Shown here: piece after piece, positions 1 to 8,380 of the stretch
How the letters are laid out: each line of letters opens with the position of its first letter
How positions within the stretch are numbered: position 1 is the first letter of the stretch
Origin: Alteromonadaceae bacterium BrNp21-10
Lineage (GTDB): Bacteria > Pseudomonadota > Gammaproteobacteria > Enterobacterales > Alteromonadaceae
Direction: 5' to 3'
NCBI GenBank assembly: GCA_030418115.1
Contig: JAUHQD010000002.1
Span: 186,001-250,000 of the forward strand
DNA: 64,000 nt
Position numbers and translations under genes: made by a program
The notes under the pieces: generated by a model
Told to the model about the DNA's origin: nothing
What the model saw: only the letters and a program-made list of their open reading frames with translations
Database searches by the model: none

Positions 1-3
1 AGC

Positions 4-37
4 ATAAATGGACATATTTAATAGTATAAACGGACAT
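4..37. repeat. Pair of 12-bp direct repeats upstream of the aminotransferase gene
   Basis: Two near-identical 12-mers, ATAAATGGACAT at 4-15 and ATAAACGGACAT at 26-37, match at 11 of 12 positions. Their starts are exactly 22 bp apart, about two helical turns, so a dimeric regulator could bind both on one DNA face. They lie just upstream of the first gene. That they form an operator is inference; the window edge hides any gene further left. Confidence 0.35.
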
Positions 38-96
38 CTAAAAAATCACCAGTGCGAGTAAAATTACAGCACTTCAAATCCAGCAGAATCATCAAC

Positions 97-1281
97 ATGC
101 AAGCCACCGCCGCCTTACAACAAATGCAACCGTCCTATATACGTGAAATATTATGTGCTGCCCAAGCCGAGGGTGTAATCTCGTTAGCAGGCGGTTTACC
201 CGCTGGCGATAAGTTTCCGTTGGAACTGATGAAAGCGTCGATAATAGCATTACCGGATCGCCCCGAGCTTTTCCAATACGGCGTGACTGCAGGCTACGAA
301 CCTTTACTCAACTATTTTAGGCAATACTATCAATTGCCCAGTCACCATCAACCATTGGTATGTACCGGATCCCAACAGGGTTTAGATTTAATCGCGCGTG
401 CCTTTATTAGCCCGAACGATAAAATCGTCATGGAAGCCCCAAGTTATTTGGGCGCATTACAGGTATTTGGCTTGGCCCAAGCGGAGATTATTAGCGTATC
501 TCAACAAGCCGATGGCCCGAATTTAGCCGAGCTTGAAACCTGCTTTGCCGAGCAAAATATCAGCTTGTTTTATGCCGTGCCGGATTTTCACAATCCCACT
601 GGTGTGTGCTGGTCGTTAGCGGTACGCAAACAAGTTGCTGCACTTTGCGTGCAATATAACGTCACCTTGGTGGAAGATGTGCCTTATAGAGAACTGCGCT
701 TTAAGGGTGAGGCCTTGCCCTTAGTGTCCAGCTTCTGCCCCGATAACGCCTTGGTCTTGCGCTCTTTTTCAAAAATTGCCACACCGGGTATTCGTTTAGG
801 CTTGGTCACTGGTAACAGTCAATGGATTGCGCCGTTAATCAAAATAAAACAATGCGCCGATTTGCACTCGAGTATTCCCATGCAAGCGGTATTACTGGAT
901 TTACTCACCCATGCTGATTTTGATCAGCATCTCAAGCAATTGCGGGAAGTGTACCAGCAACGCTATCAGTGTATTGCCCAGCAGCTACAACAAAAACTGC
1001 CTGCGGGTTGCCATTTTAATGCTGTCGATGGCGGTATGTTTATTTGGTTAACTCTGCCACCGTGCGATGATTTTGCCCTTGCTAAAGCGGCCTTAGACAA
1101 CAATGTGGCGGTGGTGCCAAGTTCGGTATTTTATCAAAAAGGCATGGCGGTGACGCCAGCGTTAAGGCTCAATTTTACCAACGCTGACATCGATGAATTA
1201 ACCATCGCCGTAGATAGGTTGGTGGAAGTAATTAAACGTCAATTAGATAAGAATTTAGATTTAAAGGCTGTGGCATCTTGA
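97..1281 (+). CDS. PLP-dependent class I/II aminotransferase (LysN/ARO8-like)
   Basis: A fold-type I, pyridoxal-phosphate enzyme predicted to transfer an amino group between an amino acid and a 2-oxo acid in the cytoplasm. Visible family marks are ISLAGGLPAGDKFP near the N-terminus, the substrate-side motif FHNPTG, and SFSKIATPGIRLG, where the lysine (about residue 225) should bind PLP. The length of 394 residues suits the single-domain aminotransferases related to 2-aminoadipate transaminase, and no GntR-type DNA-binding domain is fused. The ATG at 97 is used here; a GTG at 52 would add 15 residues, and neither has a strong ribosome-binding site. The gene stands alone and runs convergently into the cysteine-rich gene, overlapping it by 43 bp. 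The exact substrate cannot be told. Confidence 0.85.
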   Translation: MQATAALQQMQPSYIREILCAAQAEGVISLAGGLPAGDKFPLELMKASIIALPDRPELFQYGVTAGYEPLLNYFRQYYQLPSHHQPLVCTGSQQGLDLIARAFISPNDKIVMEAPSYLGALQVFGLAQAEIISVSQQADGPNLAELETCFAEQNISLFYAVPDFHNPTGVCWSLAVRKQVAALCVQYNVTLVEDVPYRELRFKGEALPLVSSFCPDNALVLRSFSKIATPGIRLGLVTGNSQWIAPLIKIKQCADLHSSIPMQAVLLDLLTHADFDQHLKQLREVYQQRYQCIAQQLQQKLPAGCHFNAVDGGMFIWLTLPPCDDFALAKAALDNNVAVVPSSVFYQKGMAVTPALRLNFTNADIDELTIAVDRLVEVIKRQLDKNLDLKAVAS

Positions 1282-1463
1282 TTGAATAGATTAACGCAGG
1301 TTTGACATATACAAGCCTGTCGCTGTTTATCGGCGGGAACTAAGGCAATCAATTCTTTGGGGATTTGTGCTGCAAAGCACCAGCAAGACTTATCACTTTG
1401 TGCCATGCACTGATTAGTGCCTTGGCAAAAAGGACAGATTGCTGGATTAATATTAGTCGTCAT
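1239..1463 (-). CDS. Small cysteine-rich CWC-type protein
   Basis: A 74-residue protein with a metal-site-like cysteine pattern: CPFC near residue 10, then CMAQ, CWCF, and CICQTC near the C-terminus. This matches the cysteine-rich CWC family, small probable zinc proteins of unknown function in Proteobacteria. It begins 8 bp after the modC stop on the same strand, so it is probably the last gene of the moa-mod operon. Its 3' end overlaps the convergent aminotransferase gene. Whether it serves molybdenum metabolism is unknown. Confidence 0.7.
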   Translation of the reverse strand: MTTNINPAICPFCQGTNQCMAQSDKSCWCFAAQIPKELIALVPADKQRQACICQTCVNLFNQDATAFKSKFLSN

Positions 1464-1470
1464 TTAACCA

Positions 1471-2496
1471 TCAACTCAATTTAAACTGTGCCCATACGGG
1501 CTGATTTATTTCTAGTTGCAGGCGTTGCGATGACCAGCGGCTGATATCCGCTAATAAGGTTTGCTCACCAATAACCAATTCCACACGCACCGTACTTTCG
1601 CTAATCGGCGTTATGCTGCCAATCACTCCCTGTAGGGTATTAACAATACTGGATACGCTCGGCGCCTCGGTAGCAATACTCACATGATTAGCATCAACCA
1701 TGGTTTGCCATAACTCGCCAACACTAATATTGGCTCCATCTGATTTACAGGCTAACGACTGCCCCTCACAGTGTAGATGCAACATCGCGAAATCGGGCTC
1801 ATGGTCTGTCACGGTGCCTCTCAGTAATGAGAAACCATTGCTTCTGCCCTGACGATTGAGCCGAGTTAATTGCTCAATCATCGGTCCTTGTGCCTGTAAT
1901 TTACCTTCAACAATGTGCAGCAAATATTCGCTGACGCTGGCCAACTCGTGTAATGAATGGCTGACCAACAACATCGGTAATTGGTACTCTCGGCTGATAC
2001 GCTTAAGTTGCTTTAAAATTTGATAGCGACTGTGGCTATCCAGCGCCGACACCGGCTCATCCAGCAATAATAATCGAGGGTTGTTGAGTAAGGCTCGCGC
2101 TAACGCCACCCGCTGTTGCTCACCTCCGGATAGCGAACGCGGATTACGCGCTAACAACGGCCCAATGGCAAACCACTGGCTCACCTGTTGAATGCTAAAT
2201 TTTTTCACTGGGGCTAACGTCAGTGCAAAATCCAAATTGGCCTGCACCGATAAATGGGGGAACAGCGCACTTTGCTGAAACACTAAACCAATATGACGAT
2301 CATCATTTTCAGGCATTGCAGCAAACTGCACGCTGCCCTGCATGCTCGGTTCGAGTCCAGCAATGCAGCGTAGCATTGTGGTTTTACCCGCGCCAGATGG
2401 GCCATATACCGCAGTAATGCCCTGACCGAGTGCAAATTCGGCCTGTATATCGACAATTAACCGTTGTTGTTTGTGTAACAGGCAGTTGATTTTCAT
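1471..2496 (-). CDS. modC: Molybdate ABC transporter ATP-binding protein ModC
   Basis: The ATPase that powers molybdate uptake through ModB. The 341-residue protein carries Walker A GPSGAGKTT (residues 32-40), the ABC signature LSGGEQQR and Walker B LLLLDEPVSALD. A C-terminal segment of about 130 residues fits the TOBE/molybdate-binding (MopI) domain that distinguishes ModC from other importer ATPases. Its ATG overlaps the modB stop as ATGA, implying translational coupling. It is the seventh gene of the moaBCDE-modABC run. No ModE-type operator was recognised near the operon start. Confidence 0.95.
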   Translation of the reverse strand: MKINCLLHKQQRLIVDIQAEFALGQGITAVYGPSGAGKTTMLRCIAGLEPSMQGSVQFAAMPENDDRHIGLVFQQSALFPHLSVQANLDFALTLAPVKKFSIQQVSQWFAIGPLLARNPRSLSGGEQQRVALARALLNNPRLLLLDEPVSALDSHSRYQILKQLKRISREYQLPMLLVSHSLHELASVSEYLLHIVEGKLQAQGPMIEQLTRLNRQGRSNGFSLLRGTVTDHEPDFAMLHLHCEGQSLACKSDGANISVGELWQTMVDANHVSIATEAPSVSSIVNTLQGVIGSITPISESTVRVELVIGEQTLLADISRWSSQRLQLEINQPVWAQFKLS

Positions 2497-3173
2497 TGCA
2501 CTGCCCCATCCGTTTTGTCACGTTGCAATCGATACAACAACGCCAATAACACCACCGAGCCAATCAACAAGCCGGCAGCCAGTTGGTGAGCTTGTTGATA
2601 TTGCAAAGATTCTACGTGATCAAATAAGGCGATGGATAACACTTGGGTTTCACCAGGGATATTACCGCCAATCATCAACACTACGCCAAACTCACCTATG
2701 GTATGGGCAAAACACAAGCCAAGGGCGGTGATAAAACTACTTTTGGTGAGCGGTACCACTAATTTGAAAAAACGTCGAATACCGGTCAAACCCATAGTTT
2801 GCGCCACATCCAAATAGCGCTTATCTAAACTTTGAAAACCGCTATACAGCGGCTGCACCATAAAGGGTAAGGAATAAATCACCGACCCCACCAAAATACC
2901 ATTAAAACTAAAGGCTAATTGCTGACCAAACTGCTGCACCCAAAACTGCCCAAACGCCGATTGTGGCGAGAACGCTAACAACAAATAAAACCCCAGCACA
3001 GTGGGCGGCAGAATCAGTGGCAGCGCGATAATGGCTTGTAACAAGGGTTTAAAGCGACTTTGACTTTTTACTAAAAACCACGCCAATGGCGTACCAATCA
3101 GCAATAAAATAAAACTGGTACCAAGGGCCAACTTTAACGTCAGCAGTAACGCCAGCCAGTCGCTTTCGGCCAT
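2493..3173 (-). CDS. modB: Molybdate ABC transporter permease ModB
   Basis: Inner-membrane channel of the molybdate importer. The 226 residues form about five hydrophobic segments. The cytoplasmic EAA-like loop that docks the ATPase reads DVAQTMGLTGIRRFFKLVVP, followed by the family-typical HTIGEFGVVLMIGGNIPGET. Length and order match ModB. Its start overlaps the modA stop as TGATG and its stop overlaps the modC start, so modABC are almost certainly co-translated. Confidence 0.95.
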   Translation of the reverse strand: MAESDWLALLLTLKLALGTSFILLLIGTPLAWFLVKSQSRFKPLLQAIIALPLILPPTVLGFYLLLAFSPQSAFGQFWVQQFGQQLAFSFNGILVGSVIYSLPFMVQPLYSGFQSLDKRYLDVAQTMGLTGIRRFFKLVVPLTKSSFITALGLCFAHTIGEFGVVLMIGGNIPGETQVLSIALFDHVESLQYQQAHQLAAGLLIGSVVLLALLYRLQRDKTDGAVQ

Positions 3174-3958
3174 CAGGGCACCTGCTGGTTTTGACTTGCA
3201 GCAAATGTATAACCTGCTGCACGGATTATTTCTTCACCTTGAGGCGAACGCAAAATGTCACTAAATTGTTGTGCCAACAAGATGTTGTTACTGGCTTTGA
3301 GAATAACCAGCTGTTGTTCAATAGGTTCTACGTACAACGCTGGCGGAACCAGCCAATATTCCTCTCTGGGCCGCTCTAACACTTGGCTAACAGCTACAAA
3401 GCCCGCAGCGACATTGCCGCTGTGTATAAACTGATAAGTTTGTGCGGCGTTATTGCCTTGGATGCGTTTCACTTTAGTGACGGGTGAATCACCAAAATGA
3501 GCTAGCGTTTTAGCGGCCGCTACACCGTATGGGGCTAATTTAGGATTAGCTAACGCCAACGGCTGCTGCCATTGGCGCACACTCGCTTCATTCACTTTAC
3601 TCACTTCACTCACATCAGCCCCCCCTTGGGGTTGCCACCACACCAATTGACCAACTGCATAGGTAAAGCGGCTACCTTCAACAATCAGTTGTTGCTGTTG
3701 AAGTTGTAATGGATGCTGACTATTCGCCGCCAGAAAAATATCGTAGGGCGCACCATTAACAATTTGTGCGAACAACATACCGGTTGAGCCGGAGGTAACC
3801 AATACCGAACATTCACATTGCAACTCAAAGAGCTGCGCCAAGGTTTTTACCGGTGCAGAGAAGTTAGCTGCTACCGCAATGTGTAGCTTTTCTTTGGCAT
3901 AGCTCGAAAACGACAGTGCTAATACTGACAATATTAGGGCTGAAAACCACTTCACCAT
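3173..3958 (-). CDS. modA: Periplasmic molybdate-binding protein ModA
   Basis: Captures molybdate (and probably tungstate) in the periplasm and delivers it to ModBC. A signal peptide is clear: hydrophobic ALILSVLALSFSSYA, then KEKLHIAVAANFSAPVK, the usual mature start of ModA. The conserved oxyanion-site region VLVTSGSTGMLFAQI and the motif APYDIFLAANSQHP are present. At 261 residues it is of normal length. The ATG overlaps the 3' end of moaE by 7 bp, so uptake and cofactor synthesis genes are physically coupled. Confidence 0.95.
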   Translation of the reverse strand: MVKWFSALILSVLALSFSSYAKEKLHIAVAANFSAPVKTLAQLFELQCECSVLVTSGSTGMLFAQIVNGAPYDIFLAANSQHPLQLQQQQLIVEGSRFTYAVGQLVWWQPQGGADVSEVSKVNEASVRQWQQPLALANPKLAPYGVAAAKTLAHFGDSPVTKVKRIQGNNAAQTYQFIHSGNVAAGFVAVSQVLERPREEYWLVPPALYVEPIEQQLVILKASNNILLAQQFSDILRSPQGEEIIRAAGYTFAASQNQQVP

Positions 3959-4389
3959 TTTTTTACAGCATCATTATCGCTGGATTTACTCGCCACCCAT
4001 TGTTCGCCGATATCGGAACGTTCTTTCTTCCAAATCGGCGCTTGGGTTTTTAAATAATCCATAATAAATTGCGCTGCCGAAAACGCGGCATCGCGGTGCT
4101 CGCTGGCCACACCGACAAATACGATTTGATCGCCACCATCCAAGTCACCCACACGGTGAATAACCCGTACTTTACCTAATGGCCAACGTTGCCGCGCTTG
4201 CTCAACAATTTGTTCTAGGGCTCGTTCGGTCATCTGTGGGTAATGTTCTAGATGTAATCCTTTAATCTGACCTTCTTGATTAAAGTCGCGTACTAAGCCA
4301 ACGAAAGTGACGATGGCACCCTGCCCTTGTTCACGTAGTTGTTGGTATTCATGGCCACAATCAAAATCTTGCTGCTGCACCGAGATCAT
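3952..4389 (-). CDS. moaE: Molybdopterin synthase catalytic subunit MoaE
   Basis: Catalytic subunit of molybdopterin synthase, which with thiocarboxylated MoaD converts cyclic pyranopterin monophosphate to molybdopterin. The 145-residue sequence has the family features GAIVTFVGLVRDFNQ, HRVGDLDGGDQIVFVGVASEHRDAAF and the late catalytic stretch APIWKKE with its lysines. It starts 2 bp after the moaD stop and overlaps modA, as expected of a tight operon. Confidence 0.95.
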   Translation of the reverse strand: MISVQQQDFDCGHEYQQLREQGQGAIVTFVGLVRDFNQEGQIKGLHLEHYPQMTERALEQIVEQARQRWPLGKVRVIHRVGDLDGGDQIVFVGVASEHRDAAFSAAQFIMDYLKTQAPIWKKERSDIGEQWVASKSSDNDAVKKW

Positions 4390-4391
4390 AC

Positions 4392-4637
4392 TTAGCCCCC
4401 AGTGACCGGCGGGAAGAACGCCACTTCGTCATTGTCGTTAATGATCGTTTCCAAAGCGCTAATTTCATGATTAATGGCGCAAAGTACGTCGCTTTCCTCT
4501 AATGCCAACCAATTGCCACCTTGTGCAGACAACTGTGATTTTAGATGGGCGGCGGTGATACCTTGAACATAATCCCACTGGATTTGTTCACACTCTAAGC
4601 GTTCGCGCAATTGTGCAAAAAACACGATTTTAATCAT
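4392..4637 (-). CDS. moaD: Molybdopterin synthase sulfur carrier subunit MoaD
   Basis: Ubiquitin-like sulfur carrier for molybdopterin synthase. The 81-residue protein ends in FFPPVTGG; the terminal Gly-Gly is adenylated by MoeB and then thiocarboxylated. The ATG at 4637 was chosen because it forms a TGATG overlap with the moaC stop and gives the usual N-terminus [16 protein letters not shown] 12 bp upstream would add four residues inside moaC. It sits directly before its partner moaE. Confidence 0.93.
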   Translation of the reverse strand: MIKIVFFAQLRERLECEQIQWDYVQGITAAHLKSQLSAQGGNWLALEESDVLCAINHEISALETIINDNDEVAFFPPVTGG

Positions 4638-5107
4638 CAGCGTTGCCACTCCCCGGATTTACCACCTTGTTTGCGCAGTACTTTAATGCCGTCAATTTCC
4701 ATGGCGGGGTCAATGGCTTTGCACATATCAAATAAAGTTAATGCTGCCACCGACACTGCAGTTAATGCTTCCATTTCCACACCCGTTTGGCCACTTAATT
4801 TACACATGGCTTCAATACGTACTTGGGACTGCTCTGGCAACACCTCAAAATCAATCTGCACTTTAGATAAGGCTAAGGGGTGACACAATGGGATCAAATC
4901 CGCACACTTTTTTGCCCCTTGAATACCGGCAATACGCGCAACCGCGAACACATCCCCTTTGGCATGACCGCCATCGACAATTTTCGATAATGTTTCAGTC
5001 GACATACGGATAAAACCTTCAGCTATTGCCGTGCGTGAAGTCACCGCTTTTTCGGTCACATCCACCATATTGGCTTCGCCTTTATTATTGATATGACTTA
5101 GTTCCAT
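4637..5107 (-). CDS. moaC: Cyclic pyranopterin monophosphate synthase MoaC
   Basis: Second enzyme of molybdenum cofactor synthesis: it converts the MoaA product 3',8-cyclo-7,8-dihydro-GTP to cyclic pyranopterin monophosphate. The 156 residues show [15 protein letters not shown] at the N-terminus, the substrate-site motif LIPLCHPL, and [23 protein letters not shown] with [11 protein letters not shown], all typical of MoaC. The start overlaps the moaB stop as TAATG. No moaA lies in the window, so its substrate must come from an enzyme encoded elsewhere. Confidence 0.95.
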   Translation of the reverse strand: MELSHINNKGEANMVDVTEKAVTSRTAIAEGFIRMSTETLSKIVDGGHAKGDVFAVARIAGIQGAKKCADLIPLCHPLALSKVQIDFEVLPEQSQVRIEAMCKLSGQTGVEMEALTAVSVAALTLFDMCKAIDPAMEIDGIKVLRKQGGKSGEWQR

Positions 5108-5649
5108 TAGCTGTCCCGACTATCACACAAGGCCACACCCGTTTTTAAGTGCGGTACAAAATTACAAGGACGATGACTGGCGTCTAGTTGCTCACGGATA
5201 ATATTATTCCAACCGGTTTTACAAGCACCGGTTGAGCCCGGCAAACAGAAAATAGCGGTATGGTTGGCCATGCCAGCAAAAGCACGGGATTGCACCGTCG
5301 AGCTGCCAATTTCACCGTAGGAAATATGTCTAAACAATTCACCAAAACCATCAATGGCGCGATCAAATAGCGGCGTTAACGCTTGCGGAGTCACATCGCG
5401 ATCGGTAAAGCCGGTACCACCTGTCACTAAAATGGCTTGTACATTATCACTGGCTATCCACACCGAGACTTTCGCCCGCAGTTGATAGACATCATCGATC
5501 ACGATCACATGTTCGGCTAATTGGTGTCCCGCTTCTTGTAAAGCGCCCGCTAAAAACAAGCCGGAGGTATCGGTTTCTGGGGTGCGAGTATCTGACACCG
5601 TCAGCACGGCAATCTGTAACGGTTTAAAAGGGACTTGCGCGCTACTCAT
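5107..5649 (-). CDS. moaB: Molybdenum cofactor biosynthesis protein MoaB
   Basis: MoaB/Mog-type protein, implicated in adenylation of molybdopterin before metal insertion. The family motifs [15 protein letters not shown] and [14 protein letters not shown] are intact. The ATG at 5649 is preferred because GAGG lies five bases before it, giving 180 residues; an ATG at 5670 would add seven residues but lacks a good site. It is the first gene of the minus-strand moaBCDE-modABC operon. The roughly 180-bp gap to moeB must hold promoters for both directions. Confidence 0.92.
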   Translation of the reverse strand: MSSAQVPFKPLQIAVLTVSDTRTPETDTSGLFLAGALQEAGHQLAEHVIVIDDVYQLRAKVSVWIASDNVQAILVTGGTGFTDRDVTPQALTPLFDRAIDGFGELFRHISYGEIGSSTVQSRAFAGMANHTAIFCLPGSTGACKTGWNNIIREQLDASHRPCNFVPHLKTGVALCDSRDS

Positions 5650-5829
5650 ACATTCCTCAATTCTGGTCATACCCCAAAGGGTAGTTAATTCTATGTGGGC
5701 TAATTTACCTGTTCACAGTATAAATACCCAGTTCTGCTTTAGATTATTCATAAATAAAATCAAACAATAGTGGTTGCCACCGGTTGAATTGCTTATGCTA
5801 ATAGCTGAATTTAGATCACCAATATTGCT

Positions 5830-6585
5830 ATGCCTCACGAACTGACCCCACAACAAGCCATACGTTATAGCCGACAAATACTGCTACAAGGATTTGACCT
5901 TGAATGTCAGGAAAAACTTCTGGATAGCCGCGCATTACAAATTGGCGTAGGAGGGTTAGGTTGTGCCAGTGCTCAATATTTAGTGGCTGCAGGCGTAGGG
6001 ACACTCACCTTAGTTGATGATGACGTGGTGGATAGCAGTAATCTGCAACGACAAATATTGCATAGCGAAGCCGATATTGGTGAGCTAAAAATCACCTCAG
6101 CAGTGAATACCCTTAAAGCCCTCAATAGCCAATGTGATATCAGCGCCATCGACCAGCGCTTAAGTGATGAACAGCTAGCAACACAATTGCAGCAGCACGA
6201 TGTAGTGATTGATTGTAGCGATAATCTTGCCACCCGCAATCAACTTAATCGCTTATGTTATCAATACAAAAAGCCATTAGTATCCGGCGCGGCGATTAGA
6301 ATGGAAGGCCAAATTTGTAGTTTTATTCCCAGCCAAGACACACCTTGTTACCAATGTCTCAGCCAACTTTTCGGCGAACAGCAACTGACCTGCGTTGAAG
6401 CAGGCATAATGGCACCTGTGGTCGGTATTGTTGGTAGTATGCAAGCGTTAGAGACCATCAAAATATTGACCGGTTTTGGTGAAACATTATCATCTAAACT
6501 GATGTTATTTGATGCTAAATATAATCAATGGCAAACATTCACCCTAAAAAAACAGCCCAACTGTCCGATATGTCAACATACTTAA
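5830..6585 (+). CDS. moeB: Molybdopterin-synthase adenylyltransferase MoeB
   Basis: Adenylates the C-terminal glycine of MoaD so that it can accept sulfur. The 251-residue E1-like fold shows the ATP-binding IGVGGLGCASAQYL, the conserved SNLQRQILH region, DCSDNLATR, and two CxxC pairs (CYQC near residue 175 and CPIC near the C-terminus) forming the zinc site. A ThiF role is possible in principle, but adjacency to moeA and divergence from moaBCDE favour MoeB. Nineteen bases separate it from moeA. Confidence 0.92.
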   Translation: MPHELTPQQAIRYSRQILLQGFDLECQEKLLDSRALQIGVGGLGCASAQYLVAAGVGTLTLVDDDVVDSSNLQRQILHSEADIGELKITSAVNTLKALNSQCDISAIDQRLSDEQLATQLQQHDVVIDCSDNLATRNQLNRLCYQYKKPLVSGAAIRMEGQICSFIPSQDTPCYQCLSQLFGEQQLTCVEAGIMAPVVGIVGSMQALETIKILTGFGETLSSKLMLFDAKYNQWQTFTLKKQPNCPICQHT

Positions 6586-6603
6586 AGGAAAGCGTTACCC
6601 CTT

Positions 6604-7851
6604 ATGAATCAATCGCTTATTGACCATTGTAATGCCCCAGGATTAATACCCGTTGAAGATGCCATTGATTCAATGCTGGCGGCCATCACTCCGGTAACAG
6701 ATATATTGGTTTTACCAGTAACAGAAGCCTTAGGATATGTCCTGGCCGATGCGGTCCTGTCACAAATTAATGTGCCACCAGCGGCTAATTCAGCAATGGA
6801 TGGCTATGCCTTAGCCGTTGCCAGTATTGTTGACGGTAACGAGCTTCAAGTAATTGGCAGCAGCTTTGCCGGAGCCCCGTTTAATGCCAAAGTCGATGCT
6901 GGGCAATGTGTGCGGATCATGACTGGCGGTATTATTCCTGTGGGTACCGATGCCATTGTTATGCAAGAAAATACTGAAAGCAGTAATGATGTGTTGCGTA
7001 TTATCAACAAGCCCAGAAGGGGTGAGAATATTCGTTTAAGCGGCGAGGATATTCAGGCTGGACAATTACTATTGGCTGCCGGCCATAAAATTTCTGCCGT
7101 AGATATAGGCCTATTGTGCTCCATTGGCGTCACCGAAGTACGGGTCTTTCGCAAATTAAAAGTCGCATTGTTTTCTACCGGTAATGAATTACAACAACCG
7201 GGAATTCCATTAGAACTGGGCGAAATATACGACAGTAACCGGCCCGCTTTACATGCCATGCTCAATAAAATTGGCATAGAGGTTCTGGACCTAGGCGTTA
7301 TTGAAGACCGTCGAGAAAACATTGCCAGCGCCTTTGAAAAAGGTGCGTTAGGGTGTGATGCGGTGATCACTTCCGGTGGTGTATCCGTTGGCGAAGCCGA
7401 TTTCACCAAAGAAGTATTACAAGAGCTGGGGCAGATAGCCTTTTGGAAAATTGCGATGAAACCCGGTAAACCTTTTGCTTTTGGCCATTTACCTGGCAGC
7501 TATTTTTTTGGCTTACCCGGTAATCCGGTATCAGCATTAGTGACCTTTTATCAATTGGTGATACCAGCGTTAAGTAAACTATCGGGGCAAAACCCGCAGC
7601 CAGTAAAGCGCTTAACCGCCATTGCCGATGAACGCTTACGTAAACGTCCCGGACGAGCCGATTTCCAACGGGGTATTTATAAGATTAAGGACGACGGTAA
7701 ACTCTATGTTACTGCTGCCGGTAAACAGGGTTCGGGTGTACTGACCTCTATTGCTAATGCCAATTGTTTTATTGTGCTGGAACAACAACGTGGTGATGTA
7801 GCCAGTGGAGAAAACGTAAAAATTGAGTTATTTGCAGACTTTTTTAAATAA
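6604..7851 (+). CDS. moeA: Molybdopterin molybdenumtransferase MoeA
   Basis: Inserts molybdenum into adenylated molybdopterin. The 415 residues carry the expected motifs in order: PPAANSAMDGYAL, GENIRLSGEDIQAG, the MoCF-domain VALFSTGNELQ with YDSNRPAL, DAVITSGGVSVGEADF, and MKPGKPFAFG with FFGLPGNPVSALVTF. The C-terminal domain IV (from about residue 335) is complete. It is the second gene of moeBA; AAAGGAA about 12 bases upstream may serve as ribosome-binding site. Confidence 0.95.
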   Translation: MNQSLIDHCNAPGLIPVEDAIDSMLAAITPVTDILVLPVTEALGYVLADAVLSQINVPPAANSAMDGYALAVASIVDGNELQVIGSSFAGAPFNAKVDAGQCVRIMTGGIIPVGTDAIVMQENTESSNDVLRIINKPRRGENIRLSGEDIQAGQLLLAAGHKISAVDIGLLCSIGVTEVRVFRKLKVALFSTGNELQQPGIPLELGEIYDSNRPALHAMLNKIGIEVLDLGVIEDRRENIASAFEKGALGCDAVITSGGVSVGEADFTKEVLQELGQIAFWKIAMKPGKPFAFGHLPGSYFFGLPGNPVSALVTFYQLVIPALSKLSGQNPQPVKRLTAIADERLRKRPGRADFQRGIYKIKDDGKLYVTAAGKQGSGVLTSIANANCFIVLEQQRGDVASGENVKIELFADFFK

Positions 7852-7919
7852 GTAACCCATACGACATTGAGTTACTACCCCATCGCATTACGATTATCCA
7901 AATAATAATAAGAAGATTC

Positions 7920-8354
7920 ATGAATCCGCTACTACGACAGACATTTTTTTCATTTAGGCTTATTACCATACTGACACTAGTGTCACCAATAGCGCTGGCA
8001 GATATCGCCATTATTGTTCACCCGAACAATCACAGTGAGTTAGATAAAATCAGTATCGCACGAATATTTCTAGGCCAAAGCAGTATGTTTAGTAATGGTC
8101 AACAAGCATTACCGCTAAATCAAAACAGTACCTTAGCCGCTGCCACCGAGTTTAATCAAAAGGTATTAAATAAATCCGCAGCGCGTTTAAAAGCCTATTG
8201 GTCACAATTAATATTTACCGGTCAAGGCACGCCGCCCGTGTCTGTAGATAGCAATGCCGAAGTATTGGCCTTAGTAGAAAAAAACCCTAACTTAATCGGC
8301 TATATAGACCAAACATTGGTGAGTGATAAAGTGCGGGTAGTGGCGACCTTTTAA
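7920..8354 (+). CDS. Small periplasmic phosphate-binding-like protein
   Basis: A 144-residue exported protein with a signal peptide (FRLITILTLVSPIALA, cleavage before DIAIIVHP). The mature part resembles short one-lobe relatives of PstS substrate-binding proteins: IIVHPNNHSELDKISIARIFLGQ, then FNQKVLNKSAARLKAYWSQLIFTG and IGYID near the end. Such proteins are common in marine gammaproteobacteria; ligand and partner are unknown, and no ABC permease lies nearby. It is 68 bp downstream of moeA, possibly a separate unit. Confidence 0.7.
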   Translation: MNPLLRQTFFSFRLITILTLVSPIALADIAIIVHPNNHSELDKISIARIFLGQSSMFSNGQQALPLNQNSTLAAATEFNQKVLNKSAARLKAYWSQLIFTGQGTPPVSVDSNAEVLALVEKNPNLIGYIDQTLVSDKVRVVATF

Positions 8355-8380
8355 CAATTACCCTTCCGCCTGCATTCCCC

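Noticed and set aside
5650-5829. Moco riboswitch or ModE operator between moaB and moeB
   Set aside because: No ModE-type inverted TATA repeats and no extended conserved-looking RNA fold could be recognised.
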